Assembly (NCBI GenBank): GCA_030065095.1
Contig: JASJDP010000013.1
Span: forward strand, 45,114 to 109,113
Direction of reading: 5' to 3'
Source of the DNA: Rhodobacter sp.
GTDB lineage: Bacteria; Pseudomonadota; Alphaproteobacteria; Rhodobacterales; Rhodobacteraceae
DNA: 64,000 nt
Shown here: piece after piece, positions 44,982-54,695 of the stretch
Numbering within the stretch: the first letter of the stretch is position 1
Layout of the letters: the number at the start of each line of letters is the position of its first letter
Program-made: the position numbers and the translations under genes
The notes under the pieces: model-generated
What the model was told of the DNA's origin: nothing
Databases searched by the model: none
Seen by the model: only the letters and a program-made list of their open reading frames with translations

Positions 44982-45288
44982 GCTCCGTGCTCGGCATGTG
45001 AAACGCGTGGCGAGTTTGGCCTGGAGCGGACGATTGATGCGACCCTTGGCGCGGAATCAAGGGGCGCAGCCCCGCCGCGCCATCGCCGACCCGCCCTGGA
45101 GGGGAGGCGATTGTCTGACGGCGCGTATTGATTTGAACTCATTCGGATTTTGCCGGGATAAATCGAGCCGTTCAGAGGTGCGGTTCGCCTCCCCGCGGGT
45201 CGGCGTTGGCCCGGCTCATCTCGCGGCGGGCATCGTCCGCTCCAGGCCCGAACCGGCCAAACGCAGTTCCGTCGCGGCTCGTCCTCCT
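44982..45288 (+). repeat. Dispersed ~300-bp inverted-repeat element, copy F
   Basis: The core is 45016-45251. Left end TTGGCCTGGAGCGGACGAT and right end ATCGTCCGCTCCAGGCC have both changed the same terminal base pair relative to other copies, keeping the pairing. The inner hairpin reads GGGGC-GCA-GCCCC instead of GGCC-GCA-GGCC, again with matched changes on both sides. It lies between convergent genes; the left outer limit is approximate. The 116 bp before it hold no gene. Confidence 0.85.
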
Positions 45289-46722
45289 CTAACCGAACCA
45301 CTGCTGCCAAAGCCCGGCGGCGTAAAACATGATCGACAGCATAAGGAAGATCAGCCCGAGCCCCAGCTTGTCGCGCATGGCAAAGACGATCGGGTCATAG
45401 TCCTGTTGGCCGGTGTACCCAAGCCAGATCATCCGTGTCAGCCAGACCGAGAGCGGCAGCAGCGCCACCCAAAGCAGCCACTGCGTGGGATAAAGCGCCT
45501 GCGCCTGGCCCGTGAAGCTGTAGAGGAAAAAGATCAGCACGGCGGCGAACGCGCCAAGACAGGCAACGTTCAAAAGGTCGCCCCGGTCGGGCTTGCCGTA
45601 ACCGCGGCCGGGAAGGCGCGCATCGCCCTCGGCGCGCGTCACCTCGATCAGGCGCTTGACGCAGCCCAGGCAAATGAAGGCGGGGAAGATGAAGACCAGC
45701 AGGTACCCCGACACATAGACATCGACGGCCATGGCCCCGGCGATGACCCGCAAGGTGTAAAGGCTGGCCAGCGTCGCGATATCGATCCAGCGCAGACGTT
45801 TCAGCCGCAGCGAATAGGCGAGCGACAGGATCATGTAGAGCGCGACGATGCCCAGAAACCCGGGGCCGAGCCAGGCGCCGATGCCAAGGGCGAGCAGGCC
45901 GAGGCCGAGGCTGGCGGCCATCCCGACCCGGATCGGGACAGCACCGCTGGCAAACGGGCGGCGGTGTTTGGTGGCATGCAGCCGGTCGGCCTCGAGATCG
46001 AGCAGATCGTTGACGACGTAGATCGCGGACGCCGCGGCCGAAAAGGCGAGAATGCCCAAAACCACCAGCATCAACGTGGTGACATCGAAGTGGTGCGACG
46101 CGATGGCGGGAACCAGCAGAAGGACATTCTTGACCCACTGATGCGGGCGCAGCGCGCGCAGCAGGTCGCGGGCGTGCCAGCCGCCGGGGATCTCGCTGAC
46201 CGTGGTGCCCCGGGCCCGCAGTGCATCCGCAATCGCGGGATGGGACCCGACGATCACGGCCGTACGGGCGCGTTCCCAGACGGAACGGTCGGCCACCGAA
46301 TCGCCGGCGTAGTCGAAACCGCCCTCGCCGAAGGCCTCGACAAGCGCCTCGGCCTTGGCGGCGCCCTTGAGGTTGAGATCGGTGGACGAGGCGAAGACGC
46401 GCGGCGACAGGCCATGGTGACGCGCAAGCGATTCGACCAGGGGGGTATCCGACGCCGACGCCAGAACGACCTCGCGCCCGTCTGCCTGCGCGGCCTTGGC
46501 CAGTGCCGCGAGGTCGGGATTGACCGGCAACAGATCGGTGCGCAAGCCGGCGATATCCGCAAGTTCCCGTTTCAGCGCCTGAGGCCGCCCGAAGTGCGCA
46601 AGGCTGGCGCGCAGCGTTCCCAACGGGTCCTTGCCCAGCCCGGCCCAGAAGCATTCGAACAACATGTCCGTTCTCAGAAACGTGCCGTCGACATCCAAGG
46701 CAAGCGGCCGGGCGTCAGCCAT
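45289..46722 (-). CDS. HAD phosphatase - UbiA prenyltransferase fusion (DPPR synthase-like)
   Basis: With the ATG at 46722 the protein has 477 residues. Residues 1-185 are a HAD-type phosphatase: LALDVDGTF (Asp10, Asp12), ASASDTPL, and YAGDSVADRSVW (Asp141). Residues 190-477 are a UbiA-type integral membrane domain with the first metal/diphosphate motif NDLLDLEADRLHATKHRRPF (Asn238-) and several helices. UbiA homologues of this type (mycobacterial Rv3806c) move phosphoribose onto polyprenyl phosphate; the HAD part could remove the 5'-phosphate. It faces the DprE1/E2-like operon and overlaps the transglycosylase gene by 8 bp. Confidence 0.85.
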   Translation of the reverse strand: MADARPLALDVDGTFLRTDMLFECFWAGLGKDPLGTLRASLAHFGRPQALKRELADIAGLRTDLLPVNPDLAALAKAAQADGREVVLASASDTPLVESLARHHGLSPRVFASSTDLNLKGAAKAEALVEAFGEGGFDYAGDSVADRSVWERARTAVIVGSHPAIADALRARGTTVSEIPGGWHARDLLRALRPHQWVKNVLLLVPAIASHHFDVTTLMLVVLGILAFSAAASAIYVVNDLLDLEADRLHATKHRRPFASGAVPIRVGMAASLGLGLLALGIGAWLGPGFLGIVALYMILSLAYSLRLKRLRWIDIATLASLYTLRVIAGAMAVDVYVSGYLLVFIFPAFICLGCVKRLIEVTRAEGDARLPGRGYGKPDRGDLLNVACLGAFAAVLIFFLYSFTGQAQALYPTQWLLWVALLPLSVWLTRMIWLGYTGQQDYDPIVFAMRDKLGLGLIFLMLSIMFYAAGLWQQWFG

Positions 46723-47524
46723 CCGACGGCTCTCCAAGCGGGGCGAAGGCACAGGCGTCCGTGATCAGCTCGGGCGGGGTCAGGCACAGCCCGCGGGCGA
46801 CGGTCCAGGCGGCCAGAACCTTGGGCACATAGGCGCGGGTCTCGGCAAAGGGCGGCACGCCGGCATGGCTGCGGACCGCACCCTCGCCGGCATTGTAGCC
46901 GGCCAGGACCAGCACCGGGTCGGCGTCGAACTGGCGCATCAGCCAGTCGAGATAGGCCACGCCGCCACGGATGTTGTCGGCCGGATCGGCGATGTCGGCG
47001 ACGCCGAAGCGTTCGGCCGTGGCAGGCATCAGCTGCATCAGGCCGGTGGCGCCCTTGGGGCTGACCGCGTCGCTGCGGCCCGCGGATTCGATGCCGATCA
47101 CCGCAAGCGCCAGCGCCGGCGACACCTTGGTGCCGATCGTGGCCGTCAGGATGTCACGGCCATGAACGCGGGCGATGCCCTGTATCGCCTGCAACCGCGG
47201 TGCCGGGACGCCGGGCCCCTTCGTCAGCTCTTGCAGCGCCGCCGAAAGCCGGGCGGGGCTTTGGGCGGTCAGGTCGGGCGAGACCGCCTGCCAGTACCAG
47301 TCGTAGGTTCCGGCCACGGCCGCATCCCTCGCGGCCCCGGGCTCGGGCTCGGGCGGCTTGGGCGCTTGCGGCGCGATCTGCACCGTGATCCGGCGCGTGG
47401 CGCCCGGTTTCGGGACCCCGATCCGCTTGAAGGTGAAATCCGGAAAGGGTTTCGGCGCGTCCGCAAAGGCGGGCGGCGCAGCGGCAAAAACCGCCAGACA
47501 ACAGGCTGCAAGGCACCGATTCAT
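46715..47524 (-). CDS. Lytic transglycosylase, SLT domain
   Basis: The 269-residue protein has a signal peptide (about residues 1-21) and a C-terminal SLT domain (about 130-240): VIGIESAGRSDAVSPKGATG (catalytic glutamate in ESAG), LMQLMPATAERFGV and VLAGYNAGEGAV. It cuts peptidoglycan in the periplasm. The middle part (about 25-120) is proline-rich linker and unassigned sequence. Such enzymes commonly accompany pilus or secretion systems, and the Tad locus begins on the other strand just upstream. Confidence 0.92.
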   Translation of the reverse strand: MNRCLAACCLAVFAAAPPAFADAPKPFPDFTFKRIGVPKPGATRRITVQIAPQAPKPPEPEPGAARDAAVAGTYDWYWQAVSPDLTAQSPARLSAALQELTKGPGVPAPRLQAIQGIARVHGRDILTATIGTKVSPALALAVIGIESAGRSDAVSPKGATGLMQLMPATAERFGVADIADPADNIRGGVAYLDWLMRQFDADPVLVLAGYNAGEGAVRSHAGVPPFAETRAYVPKVLAAWTVARGLCLTPPELITDACAFAPLGEPSDG

Positions 47525-47873
47525 CTTTGGAACTGCTCTGCTCGTTTCTTTTTCTGTTGTTTGGCAAACGGCTGTCCTTTTGGCTAGGGCGCGTGTCGCG
47601 TTGACCGGAATTTTCGGGCCACTTTTGTAAAAAAAGCCACGAAATCACCGGCGAGATTACATCAAAACATAAAAAATTATAAGTAAAATCAATGCACTGA
47701 ACGACAAATCCCAATGCGAGCGACGATTTCCAAAATTGTACGATCCACGCCCAAATCTCGCCTGAATTCCGGGGTCTATTTGGCTCATGCCAAGACGGGC
47801 AATGGGAAAGGAACTTCCCCGGCGCTTGTGGCGGTACAGCAAAACAAGCGTCAAGCAAATACGGAGAGAAGAC
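47525..47873. other. AT-rich intergenic region, promoters for flp and the transglycosylase gene
   Basis: This 349-bp gap separates divergent genes. Bases 47640-47710 are markedly AT-rich (for example AAAATTATAAGTAAAA), unlike the surroundings, and probably hold promoters and regulator sites. A short GAGAAG ribosome binding site precedes flp. I see no coding sequence in it and cannot fix the promoter positions by eye. Confidence 0.5.
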
Positions 47874-48068
47874 ATGAAACTGTTCAACCTGATCAAGCGC
47901 TTCGAACGCGACGAAGACGGCGCCGTGACCGTCGACTGGGTCGTCCTGACCGCTGCCATCGTGGGCCTCGGCATTGCCGTGCTGACCACCGTCGGCGGCG
48001 CCACTGACGACTATGCCGACGAAATCGGCTCGCACCTGTCGTCGCAGGGCATCAAGACCACCTACTAA
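47874..48068 (+). CDS. flp: Flp-family type IVb pilin
   Basis: The 64-residue protein is the major pilin of the Tad pilus. A basic leader ends at Gly16 (RDEDG), where the prepilin peptidase should cut; the mature N-terminus is AVTVDWVVLTAAIVGLGIAV. Position +5 is Asp21, where many pilins have Glu. The C-terminal part is acidic and polar (ATDDYADEIG). It starts the Tad locus. A terminator follows immediately, so pilin can be made in excess of the assembly proteins. Confidence 0.95.
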   Translation: MKLFNLIKRFERDEDGAVTVDWVVLTAAIVGLGIAVLTTVGGATDDYADEIGSHLSSQGIKTTY

Positions 48069-48086
48069 GGTCTTCGACATCCATGC

Positions 48087-48123
48087 AGGGCCGCGTCCGC
48101 ACCCCGGGCGCGGCCTTTGCTTT
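48087..48123 (+). terminator. Intrinsic terminator after flp
   Basis: GGCCGCG (48089-48095) pairs with CGCGGCC (48109-48115) around a 13-nt loop, followed by TTTGCTTT. It lies 20 bp after the flp stop codon. Confidence 0.75.
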
Positions 48124-48256
48124 GCGGGCACCCGATCGCGGATTTCGGTGCCCGGCCACGGGAAATCGGACCGGCGATCACAAAATCGCCACATTTCAGG
48201 GAATACTGTCCGGCAAACCCACGGGGCGGCGACCCCCAAAGAAAAGGGTGACAGAA

Positions 48257-48439
48257 ATGGAAATTCGGGCAAATACCAACAACGCACATCCTGACCGCAT
48301 GGACGGGCTGTCTGTGGCCGCAGCCACGGTGATCGCGTTGCTGCTCGGCGCGGTCGCGGCCTTGTCCGACCACGGTTCGCAGCACACAACCTTCGATCCG
48401 GGACCGTTGGCACATCAGGCGCCGTCGCTCAGGCACTAA
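48257..48439 (+). CDS. Small single-helix membrane protein of the Tad locus
   Basis: The ATG at 48257 (after AAAAGGGTG) gives 60 residues: MEIRANTNNAHPDRMDG, one hydrophobic helix (about 18-34, LSVAAATVIALLLGAVAAL), and a polar His/Pro-rich tail (DHGSQHTTFDPGPLAHQ). I recognise no family. Position between flp and cpaB suggests a minor pilus or accessory protein. It lacks the glycine cleavage site of Flp pilins, so it is probably not a pilin. Confidence 0.68.
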   Translation: MEIRANTNNAHPDRMDGLSVAAATVIALLLGAVAALSDHGSQHTTFDPGPLAHQAPSLRH

Positions 48440-48604
48440 TCCCGGCCGGCGGCCCAAACTGTTTGCAATATGCGGAAAGACCTCATCTTTACCGCCTTTC
48501 GCACAAGGTTTTACCGCAATTCCCGGCCATCCTGTCGGACGAAACCCCGCGTCCGTGGCGCATCAGCCCGGAAGTGACGCGACCATGAAATGGAAGGAAA
48601 TACG

Positions 48605-49465
48605 ATGAGGTTGGTATTTGGACTGGTCCTGGTGGTCGGCGTCGGCCTTGCCAGCTTTGCCGTCTATATGGCCAAGGACTATATCGGCGCATATCAGGCG
48701 GAACTTGCACGCGAGCGCGCGGCGCGCGACCAGATCGTGCCCACGGTCGAGGTCGTCGTCCTGAACCGTCCGGTGGCCTATGGCGAGCCGATCGCGGCCG
48801 AGGATGTGCGGCCCGTGAAATGGCCGGAAACGGCAATCCCCGAAGGCGCGTTCGTCGGGATCGAGGCGGTTTTCCCCGAAGGCGAAACCGAACTGCGCAC
48901 CGCCCTGCGCGCCATGGAAAAGGACGAGGCTCTGCTGGCCGTCAAGGTCACCGAGCCGGGTGAGGACGCCGGCGTCAGCTCGCGCCTGACCAAGGGCATG
49001 CGGGCCTTTGCGATCCGCGTCGACGTCTCCAGCGGCGTCTCGGGCTTCCTGCGTCCGGGCGACCGGGTCGATGTCTACTGGAGCGGCCGCCTGCCCGGCG
49101 ACCGGGGCCGCGGATCCGAAGAAGAGGTGACCCAGCTGATCCAGGAGGGCGTGCGCCTGATCGCCGTCGACCAGATCGCCGACGAAGACCGCCACAGCCC
49201 CACGATCGCGCGGACCGTCACGGTCGAGGCGACGCCGCTGCAGGTGGCCGCATTGGCGCAGGCGCAGAATACCGGGCGGCTGTCACTGTCGCTTCTGGGC
49301 GCCACCGACGACGTCGTCGGGGCCGGGAATGTCACGGTCAACCAGAACGCCCTGCTTGGGATCGAGGCGGCGCAGGTCGCCGAGGTGCAGGAAGAGCAGG
49401 TCTGCACGATCCGCACCCGCCGTGGCGCGGAGATCATCGAGACCCCGATCCCCTGCACCAACTAG
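48605..49465 (+). CDS. cpaB: Tad pilus assembly protein CpaB (RcpC)
   Basis: The 286-residue protein has an N-terminal helix (about 1-22), then the SAF-like domain VVVLNRPVAYGEPIAAEDVRPVKWPETAIPEGAF and the RcpC domain FAIRVDVSSGVSGFLRPGDRVDVYW. CpaB is a periplasmic, membrane-anchored component thought to shape or modify the pilus channel. The ATG at 48605 follows a GGAAGGAA ribosome binding site. A terminator ends this unit, so it is separate from cpaC. Confidence 0.94.
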   Translation: MRLVFGLVLVVGVGLASFAVYMAKDYIGAYQAELARERAARDQIVPTVEVVVLNRPVAYGEPIAAEDVRPVKWPETAIPEGAFVGIEAVFPEGETELRTALRAMEKDEALLAVKVTEPGEDAGVSSRLTKGMRAFAIRVDVSSGVSGFLRPGDRVDVYWSGRLPGDRGRGSEEEVTQLIQEGVRLIAVDQIADEDRHSPTIARTVTVEATPLQVAALAQAQNTGRLSLSLLGATDDVVGAGNVTVNQNALLGIEAAQVAEVQEEQVCTIRTRRGAEIIETPIPCTN

Positions 49466-49485
49466 GCAGACAAAAAAAGCCGCCG

Positions 49486-49520
49486 ACGGGTCCCGTATCG
49501 CGGGGCCCGTTTTCGTTTCG
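49486..49520 (+). terminator. Intrinsic terminator after cpaB
   Basis: ACGGGTCCCG (49486-49495) and CGGGGCCCGT (49501-49510) form a 10-bp stem with one G-T pair and a 5-nt loop, followed by TTTCGTTTCG. It lies 20 bp after the cpaB stop. Confidence 0.82.
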
Positions 49521-49574
49521 ATAATCCCGAAATCTCCCGGCTGTTGCCAGTTATCCACATAAAGACCATAGCTC

Positions 49575-49606
49575 AACCGTTTGATTCTTGCGTGGAAACG
49601 GTTTTT
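49575..49606. promoter_or_regulatory. Inverted repeat upstream of cpaC
   Basis: AACCGTTT (49575-49582) and AAACGGTT (49596-49603) are perfect inverted copies with a 13-bp spacer, followed by three more T. It can be a second terminator or an operator for the cpaC unit, whose start is 67 bp further on. The sequence cannot decide which. Confidence 0.45.
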
Positions 49607-49672
49607 CGGTCATGGTCGGTTGAGACCCGGCGTTTAAAGACCGGACATCCGTGATCATAGAGGCAGGATCAC

Positions 49673-51079
49673 ATGCAGATTGCTAGAACCCTCGGGGCAG
49701 CCCTTGTCGGGCTTTCCGTGTTTACCATGTCAGCGCCCGCACCAGAGGCGCAGAGCTTGCGTGTGATGAAAGGTTCCGCCTCGCGGAGCCTCAGCGTGCC
49801 GATGAACCGCGCGGTGGTCGTCGAAAGCGACGTGCCCTTTGCCGAGCTTTCCATCGCCAATCCCGCCATCGCCGACATTTCCACCCTGTCGGACCGCACG
49901 ATCTATGTGCTTGGCAAGGCGCCCGGGCGCACGTCGCTGACGCTGCTGGGGCCCGACGGGCGGTTGATTACCAATGTCGAAGTGCAGGTTGCGCCCGACA
50001 TCGCCGAATTCAAGGAGCGCCTGCAGCAGATCCTGCCCGGCGAACGCATCGAGGTACGTACTGCCAATGACGGCATCGTGCTCTCTGGCGTGGTGTCCAG
50101 CACCGCGCGCCTCGACCGGGCGCTCGACCTGGCCCAGCGGTATGCGCCCGACCGGGTCTCAAACCTGATGTCGGTCGGCGGCACCCAGCAGGTCATGCTG
50201 AAGGTGCGCTTCGCCGAGGTGGAACGCTCGGTCAGCAAAAGCCTGTCGTCCTCGCTGGCGATCACCGGCGGGACTGATTTCGGCATCGATGGCGAAACCG
50301 GCACCTGGCTGGACGGCGCCAACGGCATCGGCAGCCCGATCGAGGTGCCGGCCGGTACCGAGGGCGCGATTGCGCTTGGCTTCACCGCCGGCAGCATAGA
50401 ATTTGCCGTTCTCCTGGAAGCGCTTGAAAGCAAAGGCGTCGTCCGCACCCTGGCCGAACCGAACCTGACCGCGCTGTCCGGGCAGCAGGCCAGTTTCCTG
50501 GCCGGCGGCGAATATCCGATCCCCGTCGTCGACAACGACGGCGCGGTGACCATCGAATACAAGCCCTTCGGCGTGGAACTGACCTTTACCCCGCGCGTGG
50601 TCGACAAGGACGTCATCAACCTGCAGCTCAATGCGGCCGTGTCCGGCCTCGACAGCACGGTGACCTTCGAACAGGGCGGCATCGCGGTCAACGCCTTCCG
50701 CCGCCGGGAAACGCAGACCACGGTCGAGATGCGCGACGGCGAGAGCTTTGCCATCGCCGGCCTGCTCGAGGACGACTTTCAGGATCTCGCGGGCCAGGTT
50801 CCGTGGCTTGGCGACATCCCCGTCCTTGGTTCGCTGTTCCGCAGCGCCAGCTATGAACGCAGCCAAAGCGAACTGGTGATCATCATCACCCCGCATCTGG
50901 TCACGCCGACCCGCGGCGAGGCGCTGGCGCTGCCCACCGACCGTATCAAACCGCCGACCGAGGCCGACCTTTTCCTCTTCGGCAAGACCGCCGACGGCGA
51001 ACGCCGGCCCAGAAACGGCTCTGCCGCGGAAGTGGCCAAACAGGACTTCACCGGGTCCTACGGCTATGTGATGGATTGA
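49673..51079 (+). CDS. cpaC: Tad secretin CpaC (RcpA)
   Basis: The 468-residue protein has a signal peptide (about 1-24), a BON/N-terminal pilus domain (RVMKGSASRSLSVPMNRAVV; TIYVLGKAPGRTSLTLLGPDG) and a C-terminal secretin domain. Secretin signatures are VRTLAEPNLTALSGQQASFLAGGEYP and VPWLGDIPVLGSLFRSASYERSQSELVIIITPHLV. It forms the outer-membrane pore for the pilus. Length and motifs are normal. Confidence 0.95.
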   Translation: MQIARTLGAALVGLSVFTMSAPAPEAQSLRVMKGSASRSLSVPMNRAVVVESDVPFAELSIANPAIADISTLSDRTIYVLGKAPGRTSLTLLGPDGRLITNVEVQVAPDIAEFKERLQQILPGERIEVRTANDGIVLSGVVSSTARLDRALDLAQRYAPDRVSNLMSVGGTQQVMLKVRFAEVERSVSKSLSSSLAITGGTDFGIDGETGTWLDGANGIGSPIEVPAGTEGAIALGFTAGSIEFAVLLEALESKGVVRTLAEPNLTALSGQQASFLAGGEYPIPVVDNDGAVTIEYKPFGVELTFTPRVVDKDVINLQLNAAVSGLDSTVTFEQGGIAVNAFRRRETQTTVEMRDGESFAIAGLLEDDFQDLAGQVPWLGDIPVLGSLFRSASYERSQSELVIIITPHLVTPTRGEALALPTDRIKPPTEADLFLFGKTADGERRPRNGSAAEVAKQDFTGSYGYVMD

Positions 51080-51083
51080 CGAT

Positions 51084-51752
51084 ATGGCCAAGCGCACCAC
51101 CCCCCTTCTCGCCGCCGCCAGCCTGCTGGCCCTGACCGCCTGCGGCGACAGCACGATCTTTTCAAGCTGGACCCAGCCCGCCGGACAGTTCCTCGACGAA
51201 GGGTCGTTCGGCAATCCGACGATGAACAACGTCCAGATCCATAACGGCGAAAAGCAGGTGCTGATCGATCTCAACAGCCGCTTCGCGCGCGAAGTGGACA
51301 CGGTCGTCACCTTCGATTTCAACTCGGCCCGGCTCGACGGCACCGCACAGGCCGTGCTGCGGCGCCAGGCCTCGTGGATCCGCCAGTTCCCCGAGGTCCG
51401 GTTCCGCGTCTACGGCCACACCGACCTTGTCGGCTCGGACGCCTACAACAAGCGGCTCGGAAAGCGCCGCGCAAACGCGGTCGTGGCCTTCCTGGCCAGC
51501 CAGGGCGTCAGCCGCTCGCGGCTCGAGGCGCTGGTGTCGTTCGGCGAAACCCAACCGGTCATCGCCACGACCGAACGCGAACGCCGCAACCGGCGCGCGG
51601 TAACCGAGGTTTCGGGCTTCGTCAAAGGGCATCCCACGCTTCTGAACGGCAAGTATGCCGAGGTGATCTTCCGGGAGTATGTGGAAAGCGCGACCGAGCA
51701 ACCTCCGCAGGAAGAAAGCGGTCTCGAGGCAATCGCAGGTGCTGCACAATAG
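51084..51752 (+). CDS. OmpA-family lipoprotein of the Tad locus
   Basis: The 222-residue protein has a lipoprotein signal (LLALTAC, cysteine at about residue 20) and a C-terminal OmpA peptidoglycan-binding domain: VVTFDFNSARLDGTAQAVLR, VRFRVYGHTDLVGSDAYNKR, LGKRRANAVVAFLASQGV, ERRNRRAVTEV. It sits 4 bp after cpaC, where other Tad loci carry cpaD. It probably anchors the secretin to the peptidoglycan, acting as the CpaD substitute; the role is inferred. Confidence 0.9.
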   Translation: MAKRTTPLLAAASLLALTACGDSTIFSSWTQPAGQFLDEGSFGNPTMNNVQIHNGEKQVLIDLNSRFAREVDTVVTFDFNSARLDGTAQAVLRRQASWIRQFPEVRFRVYGHTDLVGSDAYNKRLGKRRANAVVAFLASQGVSRSRLEALVSFGETQPVIATTERERRNRRAVTEVSGFVKGHPTLLNGKYAEVIFREYVESATEQPPQEESGLEAIAGAAQ

Positions 51753-51943
51753 CGCTGAGATTCGGTTTTCGTTCGAAAAGACCGAATAATTACGATCTTT
51801 TGGCCGTAATGTCGCCCAGTTTACCACTCATCTAACTCATCAAGGAGCAGTCTTTCCGCCCCACTGCCGGTGGGACCGGAAATCGGCGGATACCGCACTG
51901 GTTTCGCCGCAGGCTGCTCTACGGGAAATGAGGGAACTGGGTG

Positions 51944-53200
51944 ATGACAGTTAGTACGGCCATGCAGACGGATCCTGCGCCAATTCAGGCCTGTACCGTC
52001 GCGCGAGACGTTCAGAAATTCGATCTTCTGATCGAAGATATGGAAACCGAGCTTGGCGAAAACTGGGGCGATCTGAACTTTGCCGACGCACGGGTGTTTT
52101 TCACTCAGCCGGATGCAAAGTACCTGGAGTTCGTCGCCATCGCCATCGACGAACAGGACGAGGTCAACCTCGCGGTCATCGCCGACCTGATCGAAACCGC
52201 GAACTCCAACGGGCTCAAGGTGATCCTGATCGCCGAAAATGTCAGCCCCATCGCGCTGCACCAGCTCTTGAAGCTCGGCGCGCGCGAGTTTGCCCCCTAC
52301 CCCCTGCCCGAAGGCACTCTGCACGACGCCATCGAGCGGCTGCGCGCACCAGAGCCGACGGAACAGATTTCGGCCTCGCTGCATGCCGGGCTGGCCCACG
52401 CGGGCAGGTCCGACAGGAACGGCGTGATCGTCACCGTTCATGGTCTTGCCGGCGGTGTCGGCGCGACCACCCTGGCGGTGAACCTCGCCTGGGAGCTGGC
52501 GAACATCGACAAGAAAAAACCCGTCAAGGTCTGCCTGATTGACCTCGACCTCCAGTTCGGATCGATCGCAACCTATCTCGACCTGCCGCGGCGCGAGCTG
52601 GTCTATGAACTGCTCAGCGACACCTCGGCCATGGACACCGAGTCGTTCCTGCAGGCGCTCGATTGCTTCAACGACAAGCTGCACGTCCTGACCGCACCCG
52701 CCGATATCCTGCCGCTCGACCTTATCGGGCCGGAGGACATCCAGCGGCTTCTCGACATCGCGACGTCGAATTTCGACTATGTGGTCGTGGACATGCCCAC
52801 CACGATCGTCCAGTGGACCGAGAGCGTGCTGTCCGAAAGCCATGTCTACCTGGCGCCGCTGGAACTGGACATGCGCTCGGCCCAGAACACGCTGCGCATG
52901 GTCCGCGCGCTGAAGGGCGAGGATCTGCCGTTCGAAAAGCTGCGCTACGTGCTGAACCGGGCGCCGAAATTCACCGATCTGAACGGCAAGAGCCGGGTCA
53001 AGCGGATGGCCGAAAGCCTGGATATCGTCATCGACCTTTTGATGCCGGACGGCGGCAAGCCGGCGGTGCAAAGCTGCGATCACGGCCTGCCGCTGGCCGA
53101 GACCGCAGCCAAGAACCCGCTTCGCAAGGAGATCGCGAAACTCGCCGGATCGATCCACAAGCACAACACGGAACAGGCCGAGACCGAGGCCGCTTCCTAA
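51944..53200 (+). CDS. cpaE: Tad pilus assembly ATPase CpaE (TadZ)
   Basis: The 418-residue protein has an atypical receiver-like N-terminal half (about 25-135) and a MinD/ParA-type ATPase domain. Its deviant P-loop is AGGVGATTLAVNLA (about 169-182), with VCLIDLDLQFGSIATYLDLP following. CpaE localises the pilus machine, often to a cell pole. The ATG at 51944 lies within GTGATG and I chose it over the GTG. Confidence 0.93.
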   Translation: MTVSTAMQTDPAPIQACTVARDVQKFDLLIEDMETELGENWGDLNFADARVFFTQPDAKYLEFVAIAIDEQDEVNLAVIADLIETANSNGLKVILIAENVSPIALHQLLKLGAREFAPYPLPEGTLHDAIERLRAPEPTEQISASLHAGLAHAGRSDRNGVIVTVHGLAGGVGATTLAVNLAWELANIDKKKPVKVCLIDLDLQFGSIATYLDLPRRELVYELLSDTSAMDTESFLQALDCFNDKLHVLTAPADILPLDLIGPEDIQRLLDIATSNFDYVVVDMPTTIVQWTESVLSESHVYLAPLELDMRSAQNTLRMVRALKGEDLPFEKLRYVLNRAPKFTDLNGKSRVKRMAESLDIVIDLLMPDGGKPAVQSCDHGLPLAETAAKNPLRKEIAKLAGSIHKHNTEQAETEAAS

Positions 53201-53224
53201 CAACAAGAACAAAGGGGACAGTCA

Positions 53225-54691
<1,467 letters not shown>

Positions 54692-54695
54692 CCCC

